DNA of 64,000 bases from Brachycybe producta (Eukaryota > Arthropoda > Diplopoda > Playtdesmida > Andrognathidae). How positions within the stretch are numbered: the first letter of the stretch is position 1; each line of letters begins with the position of its first letter. The stretch is from assembly GCA_036925085.1 (NCBI GenBank), contig JAUPFP010000003.1:8184442-8248441 (forward strand). Reading direction: 5' to 3'. The notes under the pieces were generated by a model. It worked only from the letters and a program-made list of their open reading frames with translations, ran no database searches and was not told the DNA's origin. Shown here piece after piece: positions 52,001 to 62,963 of the stretch. The translations under genes were made by a program, and so were the position numbers.

Positions 52001-54753
52001 TTCACCGTCGTCTGCCTTTTTAGGGGATGAATTCTCCTGCACCAAGACTGGAATTGGTGGGTAGGATGGAGAAATCCGTCCATAAAACGGTCGCGCACCT
52101 TCCGACCATACCCGTCTACGAACTCTATATCGTAGACTAGGTCAGAATACCGCGCGACCACCGTACCCCTCTCAGCTTTATAAGCCAAGCTCCATTACGT
52201 CCAAGCTCAAGGTCCATTACGGTCTTGTTCGTACGCTCCGTAAGCCAATTAGCTTGCGGATGGTACGCCGTCGTGAAGTGATGCGCTATGTTATAGCGCT
52301 CCCGGAACTTCAGCAGGACTTCGCTGGAGAACTGGGACCCATGATCCGAGACAAGAACTTTCGGTGTACCATACACCAAAAAGATATCGTCCTTCAGGAA
52401 CTTCACAACACAGGCAGCCGTGGCCCTTCGTACCGCCCTTGCCACACCGTAACGGGTGATATAGTCAACCATGATAAGCACATAGGTGACCCCACCCACG
52501 GAGGCAGGAAACGGTCCAACGAAGTCCATTCCCCAGGTATCCACTGGGTACTCCGGCACAATCGGTTGGAGAAATCCCTGACTTCGAGCGAACTGTCGCG
52601 CTCTTTGACACACCAAACATGACTTAACATATTCGGCCGTGTCCCACTTCATACCGATCCAGTAGAAGCGTGAGCGCAGTCTCTGGTAGGTCTTAAACAT
52701 CCCGAAGTGACAAGCTTCGGGAATGTCATGTAGCTTCCTTAGACAGAAAGCCCTGCACGACTTCGGAACTACCAGTACAGTTCTCAACCGATCCTGGATG
52801 GACCTGATGGCAAACAACAAGTCATCAGCCACAACAAACTTGAACCGGAGGTTCGAGTTGGAGTCACAGAAGATTTCACTCTTCACCTTGGAGCACCAGC
52901 CATCGGCTTCTTGCTCCTTGACCCAATCCACCTCGGAACGGATATGGTAAATTACCTCACCTACGTTGGCTTCGACAAATTCAGGTAAGGAAAGGTCCGC
53001 CACATCACGAACAGGATACCGACTGAAAGCGTTGACATCCACGTGCAATGTTCCCTTCCTATACTGAACCTTAAACCGGTACTCTTGAAGCTGCATCTGC
53101 CAACGCCCCAACCTGCCTTGCAGGTTTTTGGCTGTCTGCAGATAGCAAAGAGCGTGGTGATCAGTTACTATCACGAACTCCCGGTTAAAAAGGTAAGGAC
53201 GGAATTTACCCACCGCAAACGTGACCGCCAAGCACTCCTGCTCGGTGACCTAATACCGTGTTTCCGCTCCTTTCATGAGTCGGCTTGCATAGGCCAGAAC
53301 ACGGGGGACATTGTTCTCCGGCAACTTCTGGTAAACTACGACCCCCAAGCCGTACCCACTAGCGTCGGTATGGATAATTACCTCACAACGAGGATCGTAC
53401 ATGGTGAGTACCGGCGCTTCGGTTAAAAATGCCTTTAACCGAGCAAACACTAGTTTGCACTGATCCGACCACTCGAAGGATGCATCCTTCTTCGTCAGAT
53501 CATGCAAAGGCCTTGCCACCTTGGCGAAGTCCTTGATGAACCTTCGATAGTAACCGGCAAGTCCGAGAAAACTGCGGACGCCTGTCACCGTCGTCGGGAC
53601 ATCAAACTCCTGAACTGCCCGCACGAGATCCGGGTCCGGAGCAACTCCCTCGGCAATCACTTCGTGACCGAGATAACACACTTTGTTAAAGCCACAGAAA
53701 CACTTCTTCGGCTGGAGTTTTAGCTCCACCCCTCGTAACAGTCCATGGACAGTGGAGTCTCTCGAGAAACTGCTCGAAAGTGTTCCCAAAGACGATAATA
53801 TCGTCCAGGTACACCAGACAAGTCTCCCACTTATGTCCTGCCAATGAGAGGTCTAGCGCTCTCTGCATGGTGGCTGGAGCATTACAGAGTCCGAAAGGCA
53901 TTTTCCGGAACTCAAACAGACATTGAGAGCAAATAAATGCCGTTTTCTCAATGTCTGGCTCAGCCATCCGAACCTGCCAGTAACCACTAGCCAGGTCCAA
54001 GGTAGCGAAGAACTTCGCACTGGCCAACAAATCGAGTGCATCATCGATACGAGGCAACGGATACTGATCCAGCTTTGTCTGGGCATTCAGTTTCCGGTAG
54101 TCCACACAAAAACGAAAGCCACCATCTTTCTTGCGAACAAGCAAGATAGGGCTCGCGTAGGGACTACGCGAAGGTTGGATAACCCCTGCATCCAACATCT
54201 TCGCCACCTCATCTTTCTCGACTGCCCTGGCAGCTGGAGCGGTTTGACACAATCTTTCTCGCACTGGAGGTTGCCCACCGGTATCGATCGTATGTTCAAC
54301 CAGACAGGTTTCACCCAACTCCGTAAAGTCGAACACAAAATGATCCCGGCGTGCCAGCAGGAACTCCCGAAGCTGTCTCGCCTCTTCAGGCATGATCCAG
54401 CACCTCACCACTAGGCATGTAGGGTGAGGGGGCAAACCAGCAATCCAGCTGGCTGCACACGGCCTCCAATGTGGAGCATGGCGATGGAAATACCCACTGG
54501 GTAATTTCCGGGTCCGCAGACCTCGCCAGAGGCACCCCTGCCTTACGCAGGACATCCACATACTTGGAGACCGCCCGGAGGTACGTCCCTCGTTCAGAAC
54601 CCGGCCCCGACAGGCACCTGAGCTTTGAAGCTTAACCGGTCGCCCACCACTCAGTTCGAGATTTCTCTTCGTCCTCCACGAGTCGGTAGTAGAAGTGACC
54701 AACATGAACGGTGGCCAGGTACTTCCGACCCTCCAGCCAAACCGGCGCAACAC
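51988..54753 (-). pseudogene. Element B pol region (broken)
   Basis: Minus strand: RT with GGFRFCVDYRKLN, FEFRKMPFGLCNAPATMQR and YLDDIIVFG; RNase H with VIIHTDASGYGLGVVVYQKL; integrase with WGMDFVGPFPAS, VSDHGSQFSSE and the HHCC zinc region; then VYDIEFVDGYGRKVRDRF. Typical Ty3/Gypsy order and very like A. Several breaks. Confidence 0.85.
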
Positions 54754-54862
54754 CAGCGGTTGGCTGGAGCTTTTGACTTTTGCCAGGCATCACCCTGGCA
54801 ACCTGTCCTTTGGCCGAAGCCTTCGGACAATCCTTCAGGTGACCCATTTGGTTACACCCGTA

Positions 54863-56287
54863 TCAAGGACCTAGTCGCTGGAGTGAGTCTCCTGTACGGT
54901 CCGTACTTCGAGGCATTGCTGCCGGCTGACCTCCACCGGAGCCTGCCATCTTCTTGCTTCCGGTCGTGGCCCCTTCTCTGTCCGACTTGGACGGTGCAGC
55001 AGCCTTCGCACCCGTTTGGCTTGAAGATGAAGCCTTGGCAGAGCTCCCAGAGCTAGCCGTGTTTCCAGAGGACTGGGCGCTAGCCCTGTCCTGAGGAACC
55101 CCTTTAGTACGTGCAGGCAGTTTACCTGTCAGAAGCAAATCGGCTTCAACCAGCCGTGCCCTTCGGGCATATGCTTCTACCGTACCAGAATTACAACCGA
55201 TCAATTGATCAGTGATGGCCGCCAAGAGTTTCCATTTGAAGCGAATGAGCCGACAGCTCTCGTCTTTGCCCGGAGACACTCGGTCGGACAGTTCCAAGAA
55301 CCGCCAGTAGAACGATTGCACAGACTCGGAAGCCCCCTGTTTCATCGACTCATATTCGCCGAAACAGAGGCGAGCCTGGTTACTTGTGCTGAAGCGGCTA
55401 TGCATAGCATCCTTCAGCTCAGTCCAGGTCAGTTCCACCAAAGTGGCATAATATTCTTCCGCCGGACCGTCCAGCAGAAACGTAAAAAAACTGCATCGGG
55501 ACTCAGCCGTCCAGCGCTGAGCTCGTGCTTTCACTTCGAACTTGTGAAGAAAAGGCGCCAAGTCCTCTCTGCTATTGTAACGAGCAAATGAGAGGACCGG
55601 GTTAAAGAACCCGAACGCCTGAACCTCCGCAGGAACCGCTGGAGCGGGTGTCCAAGCAGCGGCACTAACCCTGTGAGGCTGCCTGCTCCGGTTCCCCGAA
55701 ATGTCAGACTCGGACTCAGCTTCCGAAGGTATCACCATGTGAACCCTCGGCTGCTGTCCGGGTGCGGGAGGAACTCCCTGGCCCATCCCCCTAGGAGATG
55801 ACCTGGGTGCTTCCCGTGGAGGTACCAGCCTGGCTTGCACCGGTGGTTCCTCCCTCTGTGAGCCTTCACGCACGGGCGACAGTGAAAACCGAGGATCCAC
55901 CCTCGGCTCAATCGTCGACCAGGACAGCCGTCCTTCCAACCGAAGGACATCTATCCCGTAGGCAATCTCTATGAGTTGCTGCTCGGATAGCCCGGACAAG
56001 AAGGCCCAGCCCTCATGTGCAGTTTCATGCGGGATTTCCACCATGTCCTGAAGGAGTTGACCGCCACGTCCAACTGGACGGGCGGCGGTGGAAACTTGGA
56101 CATTCGGCCGTGGCCGATTGTCCTCCCCGATGAGATCACCATTGGACCCACTGTCTTCTAACGGGTATTCTACCGGAAGAATGTCACTGCGGCGTTTCCG
56201 CCCCGTGACCCATTCATCCGAAAAGTCCCCATCTACGCTACTGCCTTGTCCGCCTGTCTCCAAAGGAACTCCGCCTTCCGCCCCCAA
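54863..56287 (-). CDS. Element B gag, about 474 codons open
   Basis: Minus strand. The exact start is unclear because the open frame begins at a TTG. Its capsid segment has FFNPVLSFARYNSREDLAPF, FFTFLLDGPAEEYY and FYWRFLELSDRVSPGKDES, matching A gag. The zinc-knuckle remnant (MGHLKDC) lies just downstream near 54840. It is a member of the same gag family as A and C, clearly diverged. Confidence 0.78.
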   Translation of the reverse strand: MGAEGGVPLETGGQGSSVDGDFSDEWVTGRKRRSDILPVEYPLEDSGSNGDLIGEDNRPRPNVQVSTAARPVGRGGQLLQDMVEIPHETAHEGWAFLSGLSEQQLIEIAYGIDVLRLEGRLSWSTIEPRVDPRFSLSPVREGSQREEPPVQARLVPPREAPRSSPRGMGQGVPPAPGQQPRVHMVIPSEAESESDISGNRSRQPHRVSAAAWTPAPAVPAEVQAFGFFNPVLSFARYNSREDLAPFLHKFEVKARAQRWTAESRCSFFTFLLDGPAEEYYATLVELTWTELKDAMHSRFSTSNQARLCFGEYESMKQGASESVQSFYWRFLELSDRVSPGKDESCRLIRFKWKLLAAITDQLIGCNSGTVEAYARRARLVEADLLLTGKLPARTKGVPQDRASAQSSGNTASSGSSAKASSSSQTGAKAAAPSKSDREGATTGSKKMAGSGGGQPAAMPRSTDRTGDSLQRLGP

Positions 56288-56515
56288 GGGGACGGTCGAC
56301 TACGCGGCTGCGTAACTCTAAGCTCGCATCTGCCCCAATTTCCCGACTTTCCGTCGGTACTTTTGGGGTTGGCTCCATTTTTCACCGTAAATGAACGGTA
56401 AAATCTGGACAAAGCCACCAGATAGCGGGTTTCCACCGTCGAAAACGGTAAACTCACGGACAAAACGATGGTGGAAATGATCGAAGAAATACTGGAACCC
56501 CCTTGTGATCAAAGG

Positions 56516-57330
56516 GTACCGGGGACTTCTAGGGCATGAACATAGATCACCCCCACAACAACAACAATCCCCAAGTAAAGACCCACATAAAGAAAGATGA
56601 TTTAGAATAAAAGTAATTTACTCTATTATAACTTGCTATTAATGAAACTTTATCAAGCTTAATCAAACTTTACACAATAAAACAATGTGGTTGCCAAGAT
56701 GGCCGACTGCCAAATTGGCAAACCAAAAACAAAGAACAAAAACTTGTAACAACCAGAACAGAGCCTCCGGCTGCAGGTCTTCCAGGGTCTCCCCAATGGC
56801 CAAGAAACCAGTAATGACCCAACTGATCCGTTACAATACCAGCCGGCAGTTTTCCCTAAACTCACCGGGTATCAGGCTCCAAACGAGGACAAGATCGCAC
56901 CCGTAGCAGTATCGCACAATTTCCAGGGCAATGTCGACCTCCCTGGAGCCAGCCTTGTCTATGGTGGCGGTGCAAAAACCACTGACTCAACAAGCATACT
57001 GTGGTGGAACTCCGGTTCCACCACGGGCCGATGCAAGTCACCAGTCGTAACAAGATGGAGAGGAAGTGGCAAATCCCCTCGAGAATTTCCCCTTCCCTCG
57101 GCAACTCCCCCAATGACGACAAAACAGTGTAAAATGAATAAATGATTTATTAAACTTATATAGTTGAAAGCGAGATTTATACATAATTGGCTGGTCCGCT
57201 TGACCAGCCAAACAAGCGTTATATAATCACAAAAGCCAAAAGGCCTAAAAAGCAAAACGATGCTAACTGGAGGGCAACTCGGCCTCCAGCAAAGCTAATT
57301 CCAGGTATAGTCTCAAACACACTGCTTTGA
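56516..57330 (-). repeat. LTR-like fragments next to element B
   Basis: Minus-strand LTR features: near 57180-57240, ATTATATAACGC with GGCTGGTCAAGCGGACCAGCC; near 56865, CCCG|GTGAGT followed by GGTATTGTAACGG, the same end structure as the A and B LTRs. A second piece (56516-56815) has GGCCATCTTGGCAACCAC, as in the A LTR. They are related to, but not copies of, the B 3' LTR. Confidence 0.6.
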
Positions 57331-57880
57331 TTAAATGGCCTGTGTGACACCCTGTATCAGCATACTTGTGGAACACCCCATAAAAATTCCCTTATGTCAG
57401 GATGGCACCCCATTGAGCACAGATGTCCAGAGACATGGGTGGCCTGAATTCCAAGTCAATTTGAGAACCAAGATGAACCGTGAGAAAATGGGAAAAGTCC
57501 CAAAAATGCATTTCCTTAAAACGCAATATACTCAGCCCAGGGCAATGATTGGCCCAGTTGGCCTGTCATTAAGCCTTGAGGTGACAGTTGCCCCTCCCCA
57601 GACAGAACGAAAGTGCCGTGCCAACTATGTTTGAGGACAGTTTTGGAATAGACAAGTTCGATGAGTTTGTTTAGAGATTTTGAATAGATCGTTTTGAATA
57701 AAGTCAGATAGTTTTCAGAGAGTAGTTCTGAACTGACTTAGTGAACTTAAGAGTGAATGTCATATTCAAGTGTTTTAGTAAAAAATTGTATCTTCAATTT
57801 CAAGGATTATAACCATGTAATAGTACAACGTTGTTATATATAGAGAACTTTTATACCTCATAAAAGTATAATGCTAAGCA
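57331..57880 (+). other. Possible unrelated LTR or repeat
   Basis: It begins TGTGACACCCTGTATC near 57346 and contains GAATAAAGTC near 57696. No matching partner in the window and no coding content. Left unassigned. Confidence 0.3.
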
Positions 57881-57989
57881 TCCGGTTTGGGGCTCATTTG
57901 AAGCAGATTTAAGGGGGAATAGCTGCCTGGAATTTATAATAACACATAAGCTCGAAATTCTTAATGACCCTAGGTGGGGTCCCACTTTC

Positions 57990-59533
57990 GAGTCGTCTAA
58001 TGGGCAGAGTTGGATAGATTTATCACTATCCCGGGACCTATCCTTATGGAGGGATGGTTTACCTGTATGAGGAGGGTTTTAAGTGATGATGATGATGGCA
58101 TGCAAGCTTTCGCTGATGATGCCATCATTCTAGTAACTGGGAAATCAGCCAAAGAAATAGAAAGAAGAACCCCGGCTATCTTGGAGGCCTGTTTGATTTG
58201 GGCCGAGAGCTGTAAGTTAAAGTTCGCAGTAGAAAAGACAACAGCAATTTTTCACCCCAGTTCCAATATTATTAGGGGCCCACAAATACGCATGAATAAC
58301 CAACTAATTGCACTGAGTAGGAACATAAGATATTTGGGCCTATACTGGGACGGATGGGATGGATAGACCACATTAAGAATATCCTAAGGAAGAGCCTAGC
58401 CATTGCATTAAAGCTCTTCTACGTATGTGGAAGGAAGTGGGGGGGGGGGTTTCCCCTACCTCACTTCGGAAGATCTATCTAGCTGCTATTGAACCTATGA
58501 TCCTGTATTAATCTGAGATCTGGGGCATTAGAGAGAGGGATTCAAGGATAAGTAGTACGCATACCTCAAATAAAGCACTCTAAGTTATGTCGCGTTGCCC
58601 ACCACTGTGGATTACAGCGGAAAGTCGGTACAATTTGTATGTTCGACTTATGAAGTATAATGCTAATATTGAGTCTCCCCTGACTTCAGAATACGTTGCC
58701 ACCCAGGGCAGTCGATAGTTTAGATGGGAAGTATGGGATAACACTACATCTGGCTCCTACCAGGTCCAGTGTTTTACAGATGGTTCTAAGCTTAATGGTA
58801 GAGTGGGAGCAGCAGTGGTTATATGAGGACGGAGCACTTCTAAGTAAGTGGAAGGGACGAATGCCAGGAGAATGCTCAGTTTTCAGGCAGAAATATATCC
58901 ACTATATATGGTTGGAATTTTCCTCCAACTCTCCAAGGATGAGAAGAAAACTATTTGTATAGCCTCAGACTCTCAGTCGGCTCTCACGTCTGTCTCGAGT
59001 GCCTGGGGTAATTGTGAATATGCATATATGGTTCATAATAAGCTGGCCGCTATTGTTAATAGGGGAGTGATATCTCCCTTTATTGGATTAAAGCCCATAT
59101 AGAACACCTGGGAAACGAAATGGCCGATAGCCTAGCAAAAGAAGCCACCTTAAATAATACAATCCTAAGACATAAGATACCTGCATCATGGTTTAAGAAG
59201 GAATCTAAGTTGCAATTGCTTGAACGTTTGAAGGAGGATTGGACACAATCAAGCAAAGGGAGGGAAACCTATCAGTTTATAGCAGCCCCCTCGTTAGAAG
59301 GAGGTATTTTTTACGGGGAATATAGTGCAGTTGTTAACAGGCCACGGTTCATTTGATGTTTACCTCAAGTGTTTCAATCTGAAAGATGCTGAACATTCTG
59401 GGGATTGTAAGTGTAATAATGGAGATGATACAGTTGATCACATCCTTTGGTACTGTTTACTACCTAATAGGAGTAATGCTAGGGAGATATTAATGACTGA
59501 AGTGAGGAAACAGGGGCTACAGTGGCATTGTGA
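57990..59533 (+). mobile_element. I-clade LINE, 5'-truncated, cut by element C
   Basis: RT end near 58095-58260 (AFADDAIILVTG, KLKFAVEKTTAIF) with the ADD catalytic motif. An RNase H domain follows, near 58770-59150 (FTDGSKLNGRVGAAVV, ASDSQSALTSVSSA, GNEMADSLAKEA). A cysteine-rich end comes near 59400-59460 (CKCNNGDDTVDHILWYC). The RT-RNase H-CCHC order fits the I group rather than CR1. Stops and frame shifts break it in at least four places: for example TAG ends the RT frame at 58366, and the RNase H segment is split over three frames. It stops abruptly at 59533 where element C begins. Confidence 0.8.
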
Positions 59534-60355
59534 TGTGACGACCCAGTTCTGCTCCTTTTTGGAGCAGAACTAAATTCCCATGTCGTCTGCTAGGCACTTA
59601 TAAATTGGTTGCCAGGCAGACGACAAAATGGCCAGCAAGGGTCCCTGTCCTCCCCCAGGTGGAGCAGCCTGGGGGTGATATATATGGCGGCGGCCATTGT
59701 ATCTGGACAGTGGAAGTAGAGCCCTTATGCTGTGTGCATGTGTTACCTTCTGCTCTCTTCATTATTCTTCATGTGGCAAGATGGCTGCCACTCCAACTTT
59801 TAGGTTGGAGGTCTTTGACCTGCTCTCCTGGCTGGAATAGCCAGGAGACTATTCATCTACTTCATCTTCTATTTGTTTGGCTCTCTGTTGGTAATTTACC
59901 AGCAGATATTGCTATCATCAGAGTGAGTGTTTTTATATCTATCATTGAATAAATACCTTCGTATATTTTCACTCTAACCACTGGTGTCCGTGTCTTGATT
60001 ATTTCTACATAATTACTGGGGAAGTTACCGCGGGGAGGGTGGGGGTTTCGGTGTGGGGAAACGCCGTCACCATCACCGTCCTGTACCGTCATGTTTTCCG
60101 GCATGTTGGCCGGTTCTTCGTGCGCAGTGGCACGGTAGGATTCCGCGGGAATCTACCGTGGACTCTTCGTCTTGTTCGGCGGTCATTCGTCCGTCGACTC
60201 ACGGCGTGGAGGATCCTCCGAACGGCGCTACCCGTGGCACAGACGGGTACAAGAGGAGGGCTGGCCAGCGCTTCGACCCGTCCCAAGGAGGGTCTACGGC
60301 GGTAAGTAAGCGAAATTTACCGTAGGTCATTGTAGCGACCTGGCGGGTCGTTACA
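59534..60355 (+). repeat. Element C 5' LTR
   Basis: 822 bases from TGTGACGACCCAG to GTTACA. It shares ends and the U5 donor consensus (GGCG|GTAAGT at 60301/60302) with A. The U3-R interior differs from A around 59715-59960, where the sequence is largely replaced, while both flanks stay close. Confidence 0.9.
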
Positions 60356-61278
60356 ATTGGTGGAGGCGCCGGGTAGCGCTACCACCAGCCTCTCTTGTGC
60401 GGTCGGTTCGACCGGAGTCGTGTGGTGCCGGTAGGGCGTGGACATTTGTCCACGGAACTACGGCCGAACGCGGCTTAGGGCGTAGTAGTCCGGTGAAGGA
60501 CCGTGGGACACGAACGGTTGTCCGTGATACCGCGGTGGTCACCGGGGAAAGCCCTAGGTTATCCGTAAGTAGGACGGTGGGCGCGGTGGTTGACCGTGCA
60601 GGACCGTCCGAATGCGGGATAACGGTCATTTTCACCGTCAGTATACCGGTAGCACGGTGATTTACCGTGCAAGACCGGTAGAACCCGGTGAAAAGGAGAA
60701 CTTTACCGTAGCTTGTCCGGTAGACAGGTAATACACCGTAGGGCACGGACTTTTGTCCGTGGAACTACGGCGGAAACCCGTCTACGGCCAGGTTTACCGG
60801 TGATATACCGTGGGACACGGACTTTTGTCCGTGATACCGTGGTAAACCCGGGTTACGGTCAAGTTTTACCGTAAGTAGACGGTGGATTACGGACTTTTGT
60901 CCGTGAATCACCGTTCGAACACGGTAAGAAGACAGTTTCACCGTTGGTGGACGGTAGATTACGGACCGTTGTCCGTGTATCTCCGTTCTAGGACGGTGAA
61001 AGAGCTTTTTACCGCAAATAGACGGTGAATAACGGACGGTTGTCCGTATATCACCGGTCGAAAACGGTAAGAAGGAACTCCACCGTAAACCTAACCGTGG
61101 GACACGGACTTTTGTCCGTGAAACTGCGGTAGTTTACGGTTCTACCGTTAATTGTCGGTGTTTTGCGGACTTTGGTCCGTAAATTCACCGTATTTTGCGG
61201 TAGAGTTTCTTCTGACAAGTGGTGGCCAGTTTTGCCCGTGTTCGCACTGACGAAATCGGCCAAGACCCTGTTTTCCCG
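60356..61278 (+). promoter_or_regulatory. Element C leader with nine stem-loops
   Basis: ATTGGTGGAGGCGCCGGG primer site, then the same nine GGAC...GTCC palindromes as in A, near 60441, 60508, 60743, 60815, 60888, 60961, 61032, 61104 and 61165. Where A has a mismatch in its fourth (CACAAAC) C is perfect; where C has one in its second (CACGAAC) A is perfect. Confidence 0.8.
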
Positions 61279-62946
61279 ATGTCTGGTCGGGGAAGCAGTT
61301 TGTTGGAAGAGTTGGAGTTGCGGTCGCACCATCCTGGCACTGTCTCCGGTGGAGCACCGGCAGCCGGTGGTGATGGAGGGTTACCGACCCCGACTGGGAC
61401 AGGCGGACGGCCTATGGCCGGCCTGTTAACCTCCACCGCCTCCCGTCCGGTTGGACGGGAGGGTATTCCCTTAGTGGGAGAGGTGATAGGAACCCCGGGG
61501 CCATCCTCAGTGAACACGACGTCATGGTTGGCGTCGATGACTGAGGAGGAGCTCCGTGAGGTTGCCAGGGGGATTGATGAACTGCGATGGCAGGGTCATC
61601 TTTCCCCAGGGATCGGGCGGCTCCATCGGTCGCAACCTCGGTTCACACCGTCGCCCGTGCACCGGGAAGGTGCAGGTAGGGAGGTGCCGCCGGCTCCGGC
61701 CAGGCGGGTGCCTCCAGGTGGAGGAACTCGAACCGCTCCTGCGGGAGGTGGTCGGGGAGTTCCTCCGCCCGTTCAGCGACCACGGGTCCACTTGGTGGAA
61801 CCCGTGGATGCTGAACCCGATGCTGAGACTTCGGGGAACCGGAGCAGAGCACCACGGCGGGTAAGTACCGCGCCGTGGACGCCTGCACCGGCTGTCCCGT
61901 CGGAGATCCAGGCGTTTGGGTTTTTTAACCCAGTTCACTCGTTCATCCGTTATGATGGACGAGAGGACATTACGCCTTTTCTCCGGCAGTTCGAAGCCAA
62001 AGCTCGGGCTCAGCGCTGGACGGATGAGGCCAGGTGCATTTTCTTTACGTACCTGCTCGATGGTCCGGCTGAGGAACATTACGCCTGTTTGGTGGAGTTC
62101 AAGCCGAACCTAACCTCGCCGGAGTTGAGGCAGGCTATGCTTCACCGCTTTGGAACCAAGAATCAGGCTCAGGCCTGTTTTGACCGTTTCGAGGCCATGA
62201 AGCAAGGGCCTGCGGAATCACTCCAGGCGTTCTACTGGCGCTTTGTTGAGCTGGCAGAACGAGTTTCTCCTGGTGAGGATGAGTCTTGTAGACTCCTCCG
62301 ATATAAGAAGAAACTGCAGCCGGAGATTCTCAGACCTCTCTGGGGATCGAAAGCTGAGACGGTCAGGGACTTTACCACAGAGGCAATGTTGGTCGAGGCC
62401 GACATGCTTACGGCGGGAGCGTTACCTGCCCGTACCTTGTCGGTACCAGGGGCCCAGGCTACGGTCAAGGCCTCTGGTGCTGTGGCAAAGCCCAAAGGCT
62501 CTGCTACGTCTACTTCTACCGCTTCGGGTGTGAAGGCAGCGGCACCGTCCAAGTCGGACGGAGCTACTGCCAAGACCGGAGGGCAGAAGGGAAGAAAGAC
62601 GAAGCGGCAGAGCCAGGGTGGAAATAAGTCCACAGCAGCCCCGTCAGGTTCCAGCCAAACGGCTGGAGGTGGAGGTCCTACTCGTAGGCAACCAGGTCCA
62701 TGCTTTCGGTGTAACCAGATGGGTCACCTTAGGAAGGACTGTCCAAAGGCTGTTGCCCAAGGACAGGTTGCTCGAGTACCACCGGGCGAAAGCCCCGTGG
62801 TGCAGTACCTGCCGGGTCTAGCACCCGTGGTACTGCAGGGCCGGGAGTATCTGTCCACCGTAATCGATGGACAGATGTTCTATCTACCTGTCGCCAGAAA
62901 CGAGGGCCCGCCCTCGTTAAACCGGCGCCGGTCCCTGCAGAACTGA
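61279..62946 (+). CDS. Element C gag, 555 aa
   Basis: Starts at ATG 61279 (MSGRGSSLLEELELRS). Same domains as A gag: Pro/Gly-rich N-terminus, capsid region (FFNPVHSFIRYDGRED, FFTYLLDGPAEEHY), Lys/Ser linker, CCHC knuckle CFRCNQMGHLRKDC. It is 51 residues shorter than A, the difference lying in the variable N-terminal linker. Open throughout. Confidence 0.88.
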   Translation: MSGRGSSLLEELELRSHHPGTVSGGAPAAGGDGGLPTPTGTGGRPMAGLLTSTASRPVGREGIPLVGEVIGTPGPSSVNTTSWLASMTEEELREVARGIDELRWQGHLSPGIGRLHRSQPRFTPSPVHREGAGREVPPAPARRVPPGGGTRTAPAGGGRGVPPPVQRPRVHLVEPVDAEPDAETSGNRSRAPRRVSTAPWTPAPAVPSEIQAFGFFNPVHSFIRYDGREDITPFLRQFEAKARAQRWTDEARCIFFTYLLDGPAEEHYACLVEFKPNLTSPELRQAMLHRFGTKNQAQACFDRFEAMKQGPAESLQAFYWRFVELAERVSPGEDESCRLLRYKKKLQPEILRPLWGSKAETVRDFTTEAMLVEADMLTAGALPARTLSVPGAQATVKASGAVAKPKGSATSTSTASGVKAAAPSKSDGATAKTGGQKGRKTKRQSQGGNKSTAAPSGSSQTAGGGGPTRRQPGPCFRCNQMGHLRKDCPKAVAQGQVARVPPGESPVVQYLPGLAPVVLQGREYLSTVIDGQMFYLPVARNEGPPSLNRRRSLQN

Positions 62947-62963
62947 GCTGCAGTCGACCGGTA

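Larger units (their letters stand above)
47376..56510 (-). mobile_element. Element B: Ty3/Gypsy element with ORF3, broken
   Basis: Minus-strand relative of A. In its own direction: a short leader with ACGGT motifs (56290-56510); gag; zinc knuckle; pol with RT, RNase H and integrase; an ACCGT/ACGGT-rich linker (about 51135-52000); a long ORF3; and a 3' LTR (47376-48127). I did not find a matching 5' LTR; LTR-like pieces of related type lie at 56516-57330. About seven breaks, clearly older than A, though ORF3 remains open over 786 codons. Confidence 0.87.

Noticed and set aside
57346-57880. Solo LTR beginning TGTGACACCC
   Set aside because: No partner, no clear right end and no target duplicate; kept only as an uncertain repeat.
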